Translations under genes and position numbers: made by a program
Part shown: positions 17,076 through 24,774 of the stretch, piece by piece
How the letters are laid out: the number at the start of each line of letters is the position of its first letter
How positions within the stretch are numbered: position 1 is the first letter of the stretch
DNA from: Aeromicrobium tamlense
GTDB taxonomy: Bacteria; Actinomycetota; Actinomycetes; Propionibacteriales; Nocardioidaceae
Assembly: GCF_013408555.1 (NCBI RefSeq)
Contig: NZ_JACBZN010000001.1
Location: forward strand, 372,001 to 436,000
Reading direction: 5' to 3'
DNA: 64,000 nucleotides
The notes under the pieces: generated by a model
The model's input: only the letters and a program-made list of their open reading frames with translations
Database searches by the model: none
Told to the model about the DNA's origin: nothing

Positions 17076-17915
17076 ATGGCGAGGATCTGGATCGCGGCCG
17101 CCGCCGCGGTCGCGGCCGTGGCGCTCGCGGCCGGCGTCGGCATCGCCGTGGCCGCCGACGTCGAGGACGTGGCCGGCGAACCCTTCACCCCTGCCGAGGC
17201 GAGCGAGGCCGACGTGAGAGCTCTGGAATCGACCAAGGTCTTCTTCGCCCACCAGTCCGTGGGCGACGACGTGCTGCGGGGGCTCGCCCTCGTGCACGAG
17301 CGCGAGGGACTGCCGCAGCCGGCGGTCGCCGAGGGCACGAGCGTGGCCGGACCGGGCGTCACCCACATGCACGTGGGCACCAACGGCGACCCGATGGGCA
17401 AGATCGAGGAGTTCGACTCCGTCGTGCGCTCCGGCGTCGGCGACGACGCCGACGTCGTCGTGTTCAAGCTCTGCTACGTCGACCTGTGGGCGTCCACGGA
17501 CACCCGGAAGGTCTTCGCGGCCTACCGCGACACGCTGCGCTCGCTGCAGGAGGCGTACCCCGACACCGCGTTCGTGGCCACCACCGAGCCGCTCACCACC
17601 CGCCGCAGCTGGAAGGGCTGGGTCAAGAAGGCGATCGGCCGCGACGACGGCCTGGCCAACCAGCACAACATCGCCCGCGAGCAGTACAACCAGCTCGTGC
17701 GCGCCGAGTTCACCGAGCCGGGCGAGCTGTGGGACATCGCCGCGATGCAGTCCACCACCCCGTCGGGCGATCGCGTGGCCGCCGTCGAGGACGGTCAGAC
17801 CTTCTACTCCCTCTACGACGGCTACGCCCGCGACCCCGGCCACCTGAACGAGGAGGGCAGCGTCGTCGCCGCCGAGAGCTTCCTCGCCGCGGTCTCGGCC
17901 GCCACGCCCCGGTGA
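17076..17915 (+). CDS. Secreted SGNH-hydrolase-like protein
   Basis: A 279-residue exported protein with a signal peptide at 1-27 (AAAAAVAAVALAAG, then AVAADVED). The mature part has FFAHQSVGDDVL near 52-63, FKLCYVDLW in the middle and RDPGHLNEEG near 252-261. This spacing resembles the Ser-containing block I and the Asp-x-x-His block V of SGNH/GDSL hydrolases, although block I is not a standard GDS. It could add or remove an acyl group outside the cell. Its GTGA overlap with acpS and its divergence from the carrier-protein operon tie it to the same pathway. A strong GGAGGAG site precedes the ATG. Confidence 0.65.
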   Translation: MARIWIAAAAAVAAVALAAGVGIAVAADVEDVAGEPFTPAEASEADVRALESTKVFFAHQSVGDDVLRGLALVHEREGLPQPAVAEGTSVAGPGVTHMHVGTNGDPMGKIEEFDSVVRSGVGDDADVVVFKLCYVDLWASTDTRKVFAAYRDTLRSLQEAYPDTAFVATTEPLTTRRSWKGWVKKAIGRDDGLANQHNIAREQYNQLVRAEFTEPGELWDIAAMQSTTPSGDRVAAVEDGQTFYSLYDGYARDPGHLNEEGSVVAAESFLAAVSAATPR

Positions 17916-18313
17916 CCGATGCCGCAGCCGTGGCGTGCGGCGTCGACATCGTGTCCGTCGCGCGGATCGCCGCCGCGGTCGAGCGGTCGGGCCTGCCGTT
18001 CCTGCAGAAGTACTGGACCGAGGACGAGCTCCGGTACTGCGACGGGCGGCCCGAGCGGCTCGCCGCGCGCTGGGCCGCGAAGGAGGCGGTCATGAAGGCG
18101 CTCGAGGGCGGCTTCGACCGCTTCGACCCGCTGACGATCGAGGTGCGGCGCGACGACGGGGGAGTCCCACGGCTCCGGCTGAGCGGCGCCGCCGCCGAGC
18201 ACGCGCGGGCCCGAGGTCTCGAGGCCTGGTCCCTCTCGCTGTCGCATGAGCGCGAGCACGCGATCGCGATGGTCACCGCCGTCCGTCGGGCGCCGGGGTC
18301 GGCCTCGTCCTGA
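17912..18313 (+). CDS. acpS: Holo-[acyl-carrier-protein] synthase
   Basis: A 133-residue phosphopantetheinyl transferase of the small AcpS type. It has the magnesium-binding GVDIVSVARI at about 10-19, the helix WTEDELRYC, and ERLAARWAAKEAVMKAL, containing the second metal-binding Glu and catalytic Lys region. It transfers phosphopantetheine from CoA to carrier-protein serines. GTG 17912 overlaps the preceding stop. It may be the cell's main AcpS or one dedicated to the carrier protein encoded 1 kb away; location beside the pathway genes suggests at least co-use. Confidence 0.88.
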   Translation: MTDAAAVACGVDIVSVARIAAAVERSGLPFLQKYWTEDELRYCDGRPERLAARWAAKEAVMKALEGGFDRFDPLTIEVRRDDGGVPRLRLSGAAAEHARARGLEAWSLSLSHEREHAIAMVTAVRRAPGSASS

Positions 18314-18349
18314 GGGGTCGCCCGGCGGGTCCCGCGCTGGTCCTGCCCG

Positions 18350-18355
18350 TAGGCT
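18350..18355 (+). promoter_or_regulatory. -10 hexamer of mfd
   Basis: TAGGCT with 9 nt to ATG 18365, giving a leaderless or near-leaderless transcript. Confidence 0.4.
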
Positions 18356-18364
18356 TGACAGGCC

Positions 18365-21300
18365 ATGGCACAACCTGAATTGACGGCAGCGGTCGCCGCA
18401 GAGCCCCACCTCGTCGAGTTCGCCTCGGCCCTGCGATCCGGGGCCCGCACGGCGCAGCTCACCGCTCCTCCCGCGTTCCATCCCTTCGCCGCGTCGGCGC
18501 TCGCCGGCGACGAGTCCGTCGTCGTCGCCGTCACCGCCACCGAGCGCGAGGCCGACGACCTCGCCGCCGCGGTGGGCTCGCTCATCGGCCGCGAGCAGGT
18601 CGCCACCTTCCCCGCGTGGGAGACGCTGCCGCACGAGCGGCTCTCGCCGCGCTCGGACACCGTGGGCCGGCGCCTCGCCGTGCTGCGCCGTGTCGTGCAC
18701 GGCGGCGACGAGCGCCCGAAGGTCGTCGTGGCGCCGATCCGCTCGATCCTCCAGCCGCAGGTCAAGGGCCTGGCCGACCTCGAGCCGGTCGAGCTGCGGG
18801 CGGGCCAGGACGTCGAGCTCGATGACGTCGTCGCCCGTCTCGCCGCCGCCGCGTACACCCGCGTCGACCTCGTCGAGCGTCGCGGCGAGTTCGCCGTCCG
18901 CGGCGGCATCGTCGACGTCTTCCCGCCCACCGAGGACCACCCGCTGCGCGTGGAGTTCTGGGGCGACACGGTCGACGAGATCCGGCGCTTCGCCGTGGCC
19001 GACCAGCGCACCCTCGAGCCCGTCGAGCGGCTGTGGGCGCCGCCGTGCCGCGAGCTGCTGCTGACCGACGAGGTCCGCGCCACCGCCGCGCGCTACGCCC
19101 AGAGCCACCCGTCGCTGGGCGAGCTGTTCACCAAGCTCTCCGAGGGCCATGCCGTGGAGGGCATGGAGTCGCTCGCGCCCGTGCTGGCGGGCGAGATGGA
19201 GCTCTTCGTCGACCTGCTGCCGCCGGGATCGACGATCATCGCCTCCGAGCCCGAGCGCATCAAGGCGCGCGCTGCCGACCTGTTCGCCACGAGCGAGGAG
19301 TTCCTCGCCGCGTCGTGGGCCACCGCCGCCGGGGGTGGCGAGAGCCCGATCGACCTCGGCTCGGCGGGCTTCCACGAGCTCGGCGACGTCCGCGACCACG
19401 TGGCCGAGCTCGGCCTGGGCTGGGGCGAGGTCTCCTCGTTCGCCCTCGACGCGTCGCACGTCGTCGACGCCGAGCCCGCGCCGCAGTACCGCGGTGACAC
19501 CGAGGCCGCGGTCGCCGACATCGTGAAGTGGCGCGCCGACGGCCGCCACCTCGTGGTGGTCGCTCCGGCCCACGGCCAGGCCCAGCGCAGCGTCGAGTGG
19601 CTCGCCGAGCACGACATCCCCGGCTCGATCGTCGACCGCGCCTCCGGCACCGACGGCGTCGAGCAGGGCGTCGTCCAGGTGATCTGCGCCGACATCGCCC
19701 ACGGCTTCGTCTCCGAGTCGCTCGGCCTCGTCGTGCTGACCCGCGACGACCTCGTCGGCCAGCGCGCGCCCGAGCGCACCGAGAAGTCGATGCCCGTGCG
19801 CCGCCGGCGCCAGATCGACCCGCTCGAGCTCAAGCCCGGCGACCCGGTGGTGCACGAGCAGCACGGCGTCGCCCGCTACGTCGAGCTGGTCAACCGTGTC
19901 GTCCACGGTGCGGCGCGCGAGTACCTCGTGCTGGAGTACGCGCCCAGCAAGCGCGGTCAGCCCGCCGACCGCCTCTTCGTGCCGATGGACCAGCTCGACC
20001 AGGTCAGCCGGTACGTGGGTGGCGAGTCGCCCACGCTCGACCGCCTCGGCGGCGGCGACTGGACGAACCGCAAGAACCGCGCCCGCCGGGCCGTGCGCCA
20101 GATCGCCGACGAGCTCATCAAGCTCTACGCCGCGCGCCAGTCGACGAAGGGACACGCGTTCGGCCCCGACACCCCGTGGCAGGCCGAGCTCGAGGACGCC
20201 TTCGCCCATGTCGAGACGCCCGATCAGCTCGCCACGATCGACGAGGTCAAGCGCGACATGGAGCGCACCGTGCCGATGGACCGCCTCGTGTGCGGCGACG
20301 TCGGCTACGGCAAGACCGAGATCGCCGTGCGCGCCGCGTTCAAGGCCATCCAGGACGGCAAGCAGGTCATCCTGCTCGTGCCGACCACGCTGCTCGTGCA
20401 GCAGCACTACGCCACGTTCGCCGAGCGCTTCGGCCAGTTCCCGGTCACCATCAAGCCGCTCTCGCGCTTCCAGACCGAGAAGGAGTCCAAGGCCACGCTG
20501 GAGGGCCTGGCCGACGGCTCGGTCGACCTCGTGATCGGCACGCACCGACTGCTGCAGCCCGGCGTGCGGATCAAGGACCTCGGTCTCGTGATCGTCGACG
20601 AGGAGCAGCGCTTCGGCGTCGAGCACAAGGAGGCGCTCAAGCACCTGCGCGCCGCCGTCGACGTGCTCAGCATGTCCGCCACGCCGATCCCGCGCACGCT
20701 CGAGATGGCCGTCACCGGCATCCGCGAGATGAGCACGATCGCCACGCCTCCGGAGGAGCGCCACCCGGTGCTCTCCTTCGTCGGCGCCTACGACGACAAG
20801 CAGGTCACCGCCGCGATCCGGCGCGAGCTGCTGCGCGAGGGCCAGGTCTTCTACCTGCACAACCGCGTGCAGAGCATGGACAAGGCCGCCGCCCGCCTGC
20901 GTGAGCTCGTGCCCGAGGCCCGCGTCGCCGTGGCCCACGGCAAGATGGGCGAGCACCAGCTCGAGGAGGTCATGGTCGACTTCTGGGAGAAGCGGTTCGA
21001 CGTGCTGGTGTGCACCACGATCGTGGAGTCGGGACTCGACGTCTCGAACGCCAACACCATGCTCATCGAGCGCGCCGACACCCTCGGCCTCTCGCAGCTG
21101 CACCAGCTGCGCGGCCGCGTGGGCCGTGGTCGCGAGCGGGCCTACGCCTACTTCCTCTACCCGCCGGACAAGCCGCTCACCGAGACGGCGCACGACCGCC
21201 TCGTCACGATCGCGCAGCACTCCGAGCTGGGCGGCGGCATGGCCGTCGCGATGAAGGATCTCGAGATCCGTGGCGCCGGCAACCTGCTCGGCGGCGAGCA

Positions 21301-21844
21301 GTCGGGCCACATCGCCGACGTCGGCTTCGACCTCTACATCCGACTCGTCGGCGAGGCGGTCGCGGAGTTCCGCGGCGACGCGGCGCCCGAGAAGGAGGTC
21401 AAGCTCGAGCTGCCGGTGGAGGCGCACCTGCCGCACGACTACGTGCCCAGCGAGCGACTGCGCCTCGAGATGTACAAGCGGCTCGCGGACGTGCGGGCCA
21501 CGTCCGACATCGACGAGCTGCGCACCGAGCTCGAGGATCGCTACGGCCGGATGCCCGACTCGGTGGAGGCGCTGCTCGACGTGGCGAGGCTGCGGGTGAA
21601 GGTGAGGGCGGCGGGGCTGTCCGAGGTCACCTCGGCCGGCTCGAACATCCGCTTCAACCCGGTCCAGCTGTCCGAGTCGGCGAAGCTGCGGATGAACCGG
21701 GTCTACCCCAAGAGCCTGTACAAGGAGGCCGTGAAGGTCCTCCTCGTGCCGGCTCCGCGCGAGCCCGGCATCGGCGGCAAGCCGCTGCGGGGGCGGCCGC
21801 TGCTGGAGTGGGTCGCCACGGTCGTCGACACCATCACCGGCTGA
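18365..21844 (+). CDS. mfd: Transcription-repair coupling factor
   Basis: A 1159-residue protein with the full Mfd architecture. The UvrB-like N-terminal region has FPAWETLPHERLSP and RGGIVDVFPPT. The RNA-polymerase interaction domain lies around 490-560 (DPVVHEQHGVARY). The RecG-like translocase has Walker A GDVGYGKT near 645-652 and DEEQRFG near 746-752, followed by the C-terminal TRCF domain. It displaces stalled RNA polymerase from DNA lesions and recruits UvrA. Length is normal. It heads the conserved actinobacterial series that continues with lipoprotein, mazG and eno. Confidence 0.98.
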   Translation: MAQPELTAAVAAEPHLVEFASALRSGARTAQLTAPPAFHPFAASALAGDESVVVAVTATEREADDLAAAVGSLIGREQVATFPAWETLPHERLSPRSDTVGRRLAVLRRVVHGGDERPKVVVAPIRSILQPQVKGLADLEPVELRAGQDVELDDVVARLAAAAYTRVDLVERRGEFAVRGGIVDVFPPTEDHPLRVEFWGDTVDEIRRFAVADQRTLEPVERLWAPPCRELLLTDEVRATAARYAQSHPSLGELFTKLSEGHAVEGMESLAPVLAGEMELFVDLLPPGSTIIASEPERIKARAADLFATSEEFLAASWATAAGGGESPIDLGSAGFHELGDVRDHVAELGLGWGEVSSFALDASHVVDAEPAPQYRGDTEAAVADIVKWRADGRHLVVVAPAHGQAQRSVEWLAEHDIPGSIVDRASGTDGVEQGVVQVICADIAHGFVSESLGLVVLTRDDLVGQRAPERTEKSMPVRRRRQIDPLELKPGDPVVHEQHGVARYVELVNRVVHGAAREYLVLEYAPSKRGQPADRLFVPMDQLDQVSRYVGGESPTLDRLGGGDWTNRKNRARRAVRQIADELIKLYAARQSTKGHAFGPDTPWQAELEDAFAHVETPDQLATIDEVKRDMERTVPMDRLVCGDVGYGKTEIAVRAAFKAIQDGKQVILLVPTTLLVQQHYATFAERFGQFPVTIKPLSRFQTEKESKATLEGLADGSVDLVIGTHRLLQPGVRIKDLGLVIVDEEQRFGVEHKEALKHLRAAVDVLSMSATPIPRTLEMAVTGIREMSTIATPPEERHPVLSFVGAYDDKQVTAAIRRELLREGQVFYLHNRVQSMDKAAARLRELVPEARVAVAHGKMGEHQLEEVMVDFWEKRFDVLVCTTIVESGLDVSNANTMLIERADTLGLSQLHQLRGRVGRGRERAYAYFLYPPDKPLTETAHDRLVTIAQHSELGGGMAVAMKDLEIRGAGNLLGGEQSGHIADVGFDLYIRLVGEAVAEFRGDAAPEKEVKLELPVEAHLPHDYVPSERLRLEMYKRLADVRATSDIDELRTELEDRYGRMPDSVEALLDVARLRVKVRAAGLSEVTSAGSNIRFNPVQLSESAKLRMNRVYPKSLYKEAVKVLLVPAPREPGIGGKPLRGRPLLEWVATVVDTITG

Positions 21845-21902
21845 TCGCCTGAGAGGGTCCCAAGAGGTTCCGAAACCGCCCGAATCGCGGGCGGATCCGG
21901 GT

Positions 21903-21908
21903 TACTGT
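21903..21908 (+). promoter_or_regulatory. -10 hexamer, leaderless LCP gene
   Basis: TACTGT with 5 nt to GTG 21914; supports GTG as the start in the absence of a ribosome site. Confidence 0.45.
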
Positions 21909-21913
21909 CAGGC

Positions 21914-22936
21914 GTGACCGACGCCCAGACCACCGAGGCGCCGCCCGCGGCGAAGCCGCGCTGGCGGCGCGTGCTGCGCAGCCTGACGATCGTCACCTCG
22001 ATCGTCGTGGCGATCGCCGTGGTGGCCGCGCTCGGCACCGGCCTGTGGCTCCAGGACAAGCTCGGCGGCCAGGTGGACCACCTGCCCTCGGCCATGCCGG
22101 CGGGCGACCGTCCGGCGGAGTCGCCGGGCGACTCGATGAACATCCTGTTGATGGGCAGCGACAAGCGCGTCGACGGCTCGGTCGCGGGTCAGCGCAGCGA
22201 CACGATGATGGTCGTGCACGTCCCGTCGAACCGTGAGGGCATCGGCGTCATCGGGATCCCGCGCGACTCGTGGGTGCAGGTGCCGGGCCACGGCCCCGCG
22301 AAGATCAACGCGGCCTTCGCGTGGGGCGGTCCCGCGCTCGCGGTCGAGACGGTGGAGAACCTCACCGACGTCCGGATCGACCACGTCGCGGTCATCGACT
22401 GGGAGGGCTTCAAGGCGCTCACCGACGCCCTCGGCGGCGTCGAGATCACGGTGCCGAACACCGTCACCGACGGCTACTCCGGCCGCACGTGGCGCGCCGG
22501 AACCCAGCGCATGGACGGGGCGACGGCGCTCGACTACGTGCGTCAGCGGGCCGGTCTCGCGGGCGGCGACTTCGACCGCATCAAGCGCCAGCAGAACTTC
22601 CTGCGGGCCCTCATGGCGCAGACCCTCTCGACCGGCACCTTCGCCAACCCGGTGCGGCTCTACGGCGCGCTCGACGCGGTGACGAAGAACCTCTCCGTGG
22701 ACGAGGGCTGGTCCACCGGCGAGCTGCGCGACTTCGCGTGGTCGCTGCGCTCGATCCGCGGGTCCGACGTCGCGTTCACGACCGTGCCGGTCAAGGGCAC
22801 GGGCATGGAGGGGGAGCAGAGCGTCGTCTACCTGGATCGCCAGGCGGGCGAGGACCTGTGGCAGGCCGTGCGCGAGGACACGGTGGCCGAGTGGGTCGCC
22901 ACGACCGGCGCGGGCCTGCCGTCCGACGTGAACTGA
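21914..22936 (+). CDS. LytR-CpsA-Psr family ligase
   Basis: A 340-residue membrane-anchored protein: cytoplasmic tail, one TM at about 24-45, then an extracellular LCP domain starting near MNILLMGSDKRVDG. It contains RSDTMMVVHV, IGIPRDSWV, KINAAFAWGG and DYVRQRAGLAGGDFDRIKRQQ, the Arg/Asp pattern that binds the polyprenyl pyrophosphate head group. LCP enzymes transfer secondary polymers from a lipid carrier to peptidoglycan or other wall acceptors. The polysaccharide locus 10 kb away could supply its substrate, which is inference. Confidence 0.93.
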   Translation: MTDAQTTEAPPAAKPRWRRVLRSLTIVTSIVVAIAVVAALGTGLWLQDKLGGQVDHLPSAMPAGDRPAESPGDSMNILLMGSDKRVDGSVAGQRSDTMMVVHVPSNREGIGVIGIPRDSWVQVPGHGPAKINAAFAWGGPALAVETVENLTDVRIDHVAVIDWEGFKALTDALGGVEITVPNTVTDGYSGRTWRAGTQRMDGATALDYVRQRAGLAGGDFDRIKRQQNFLRALMAQTLSTGTFANPVRLYGALDAVTKNLSVDEGWSTGELRDFAWSLRSIRGSDVAFTTVPVKGTGMEGEQSVVYLDRQAGEDLWQAVREDTVAEWVATTGAGLPSDVN

Positions 22937-22947
22937 GTCACGCTCGG

Positions 22948-22953
22948 TAGTCT
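22948..22953 (+). promoter_or_regulatory. -10 hexamer, leaderless lipoprotein gene
   Basis: TAGTCT with exactly 6 nt to ATG 22960. Confidence 0.55.
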
Positions 22954-22959
22954 GACGCC

Positions 22960-23583
22960 ATGTCGAAGACCCGCCTGGCCGTCCTCGGACTCGCCGCGCT
23001 GCTGATGGCGGGCTGTGGCCCGGTCAACCCCGGCGCCGCGGCCGTCGTCGACGGCACCCGGATCCCCATGTCCGACGTCGATGACGTCGCCGACGTGTAC
23101 TGCACCGCCTCGCTCTCGGGCCAGGGCGGCAGCGCCGCCGGCATCGACTCCTCCGCGCTGCGTCGCCAGTCGGTGGCCGACCTCGTGTCCGGCGCCGTCG
23201 CCGACCGCGTGGCGAAGGAGCGCGGCTACCAGGTCACGGTCCCGGCGCTCGCCGCCGCCGACCGCGAGCAGCTGGAGCAGATGTTCGGCGACGACCTCGA
23301 CGCGGCCCTCGAGCTCATCGAGCGCAACCAGCGCACCGGCGTGATCGCGCAGCAGATGGCGCGCGAGGCCGACTCCTCCCTCCAGGAGGGCGAGGCGCTC
23401 CAGCAGGCCGGTCAGCAGCTGCTCGCGCAGGCCACCGCCGACAGCGACATCGAGATCGACCCGCGCTTCGGCCTCGACGACACCGTCCAGCAGATCGCCG
23501 ACAGCGGGTCGCTGTCGGTCGCCGGCGGCGAGCTCGACGCCACCGCCACCGAGGACCGCCCGGCCGCGCTGCAGTGCTCCTGA
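22960..23583 (+). CDS. SurA-N-like lipoprotein
   Basis: A 207-residue protein with a lipoprotein signal LAALLMAGC (lipid-modified Cys near 19). This is followed by NPGAAAVVDGTRIPMSDVDDVAD, the typical start of a SurA/PrsA N-terminal chaperone domain. The remainder is helical with no visible parvulin domain. It is probably an envelope chaperone-like lipoprotein. It sits between the LCP gene and mazG, the latter starting two nucleotides after its stop region. Lipoproteins occur in this neighbourhood in other actinobacteria. Confidence 0.75.
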   Translation: MSKTRLAVLGLAALLMAGCGPVNPGAAAVVDGTRIPMSDVDDVADVYCTASLSGQGGSAAGIDSSALRRQSVADLVSGAVADRVAKERGYQVTVPALAAADREQLEQMFGDDLDAALELIERNQRTGVIAQQMAREADSSLQEGEALQQAGQQLLAQATADSDIEIDPRFGLDDTVQQIADSGSLSVAGGELDATATEDRPAALQCS

Positions 23584-23584
23584 C

Positions 23585-24154
23585 GTGAGCGACGAGTTCG
23601 ACCGCCTCGTGGAGGTCATGCGTCGGCTGCGGGCCGAGTGTCCGTGGACCCGTGAGCAGACCCACGCCTCGCTGCGCCACTACGTCATCGAGGAGGCGTA
23701 CGAGACGGCCGAGGCGATCGACCTGGCCGATTCGGGCCACCTGCGCGAGGAGCTGGGCGACCTGCTGATGCAGGTGGTCATCCATGCCGCGATCGCCGAG
23801 TCCGACGACGAGGGCTGGAGCACCGACGACGTCGTGCGCGAGATCGCCGACAAGCTCGTGCACCGCAATCCGCACGTGTTCGGCGACGTCACGGTGTCGT
23901 CGGCGGCCGAGGTGGACGCCAACTGGCAGCGCCTCAAGGCCGAGCGCAAGCAGCGCACCCACCCCTCCGAGGGCATCCCGAAGGACCTGCCGGCCCTCAT
24001 GGCCGCCGACAAGGTGCTGGGCCGCGTCGACCGCCCCGTCGAGGGCGACGACCTGGGCGCCCGCCTCCTGAGGCTCGTGGCAGAGGCCAGGGACCAGGGC
24101 GTGGACCCCGAGGCCGAGCTGAGGCGCGCCACCCGCCGCCACGCCGACGGCTGA
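23585..24154 (+). CDS. mazG: MazG nucleotide pyrophosphohydrolase
   Basis: A 189-residue all-alpha NTP pyrophosphatase. The signature CPWTREQTHASLRHYVIEEAYE is near 18-39, followed by the metal-binding EELGDLLMQVVIHA (the E-x2-E-x12-28-E-x2-D pattern). A single MazG domain is present, shorter than E. coli MazG (263) and like the short mycobacterial type. It removes noncanonical or excess NTPs, possibly including (p)ppGpp-related pools. GTG 23585 follows the lipoprotein stop by one base, so co-transcription is likely. Confidence 0.93.
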   Translation: MSDEFDRLVEVMRRLRAECPWTREQTHASLRHYVIEEAYETAEAIDLADSGHLREELGDLLMQVVIHAAIAESDDEGWSTDDVVREIADKLVHRNPHVFGDVTVSSAAEVDANWQRLKAERKQRTHPSEGIPKDLPALMAADKVLGRVDRPVEGDDLGARLLRLVAEARDQGVDPEAELRRATRRHADG

Positions 24155-24178
24155 CCCAGGATCCGCCTCCGGCGGACG

Positions 24179-24247
24179 AGATGTGTAGCGCTGTCCACCC
24201 TTTTTCGGCCGATCCGACCGCAAAATGGTGGCTGCCGCTACAGATCT
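24179..24247. repeat. 69-nt palindromic element, copy 1
   Basis: Outer arms AGATGTGTAGC (24179-24189) and GCTACAGATCT (24237-24247) pair with one mismatch. Inner arms are around GTCCACC and GGTGGCTG, with a T-rich loop. A second copy lies at 28817-28885. This copy fills the gap after mazG and runs 10 bp into the 3' end of the isochorismatase-like gene, so its UAG stop lies inside the element. Confidence 0.8.
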
Positions 24248-24774
24248 CGGGCGCCTCGGGCGACGGTGATCTGCGGGGCGTAGAGCGCCATGAGGTCGAG
24301 GGCCTTGGCGTGGTTCTCCGGCGTGGAGCCGGCGCAGGCCTCGGCCACGACCTTCACGGTCGCGCCGGCGTCGGCCGCCGCCAGGGCCGTGGAGATCACG
24401 CAGCAGTCGGTGGCCACGCCGGTGAGCACGAGCTCGGGCGCCGGGCCCGTGACCGCCTCCAGCGCCGGCCACTTGCCGAACGTGGTCGCGTCGACCGTGC
24501 CGTCGGAGGCGAGGTCGGTCACCTCGGGCACGAGGTCGAACAGCGCGTCGTCGGCGGGCCGGTCGGCGAACGGCCATGCCGCGAAGTACGCGTTCCAGCC
24601 GCCCACCCGCTCGGCACCGGCCGCGGGCACCCACCGCGTGACGATCGTGCGGTGCCGGGCGGCCAGCTCGCGCACGGGCTCCACGATCGCGCCGAACATC
24701 GGCGACCCCCACGGCGAGTCCGGCGCCGCGAAGACCCGCTGGGGGTCGATCACGACGAGCCAGGGCTCGCTCAC
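24238..24774 (-). CDS. Isochorismatase-like cysteine hydrolase
   Basis: A 178-residue protein with the family triad: Asp10 in LVVIDPQ, Lys101 in FGKWPA, and Cys125 in GVATDCCV, which matches the G-V-x-T-x-x-C-V nucleophile motif. Family members hydrolyse nicotinamide, isochorismate, N-carbamoyl compounds, ureidoacrylate or biuret. GTG 24774 overlaps the stop of the NCS1 permease gene (GTGA). A substrate imported by that permease, such as a hydantoin- or pyrimidine-derived carbamoyl compound, is therefore plausible but unproven. Its 3' end lies within a palindromic repeat. Confidence 0.82.
   Translation of the reverse strand: MSEPWLVVIDPQRVFAAPDSPWGSPMFGAIVEPVRELAARHRTIVTRWVPAAGAERVGGWNAYFAAWPFADRPADDALFDLVPEVTDLASDGTVDATTFGKWPALEAVTGPAPELVLTGVATDCCVISTALAAADAGATVKVVAEACAGSTPENHAKALDLMALYAPQITVARGARDL

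Noticed and set aside
17822..21436. A 1204-codon open frame antisense to mfd and acpS
   Set aside because: It is the GC-driven shadow of the real genes: composition is dominated by Arg, Gly, His, Asp and Val without any fold signature, and the plus strand holds a complete Mfd.
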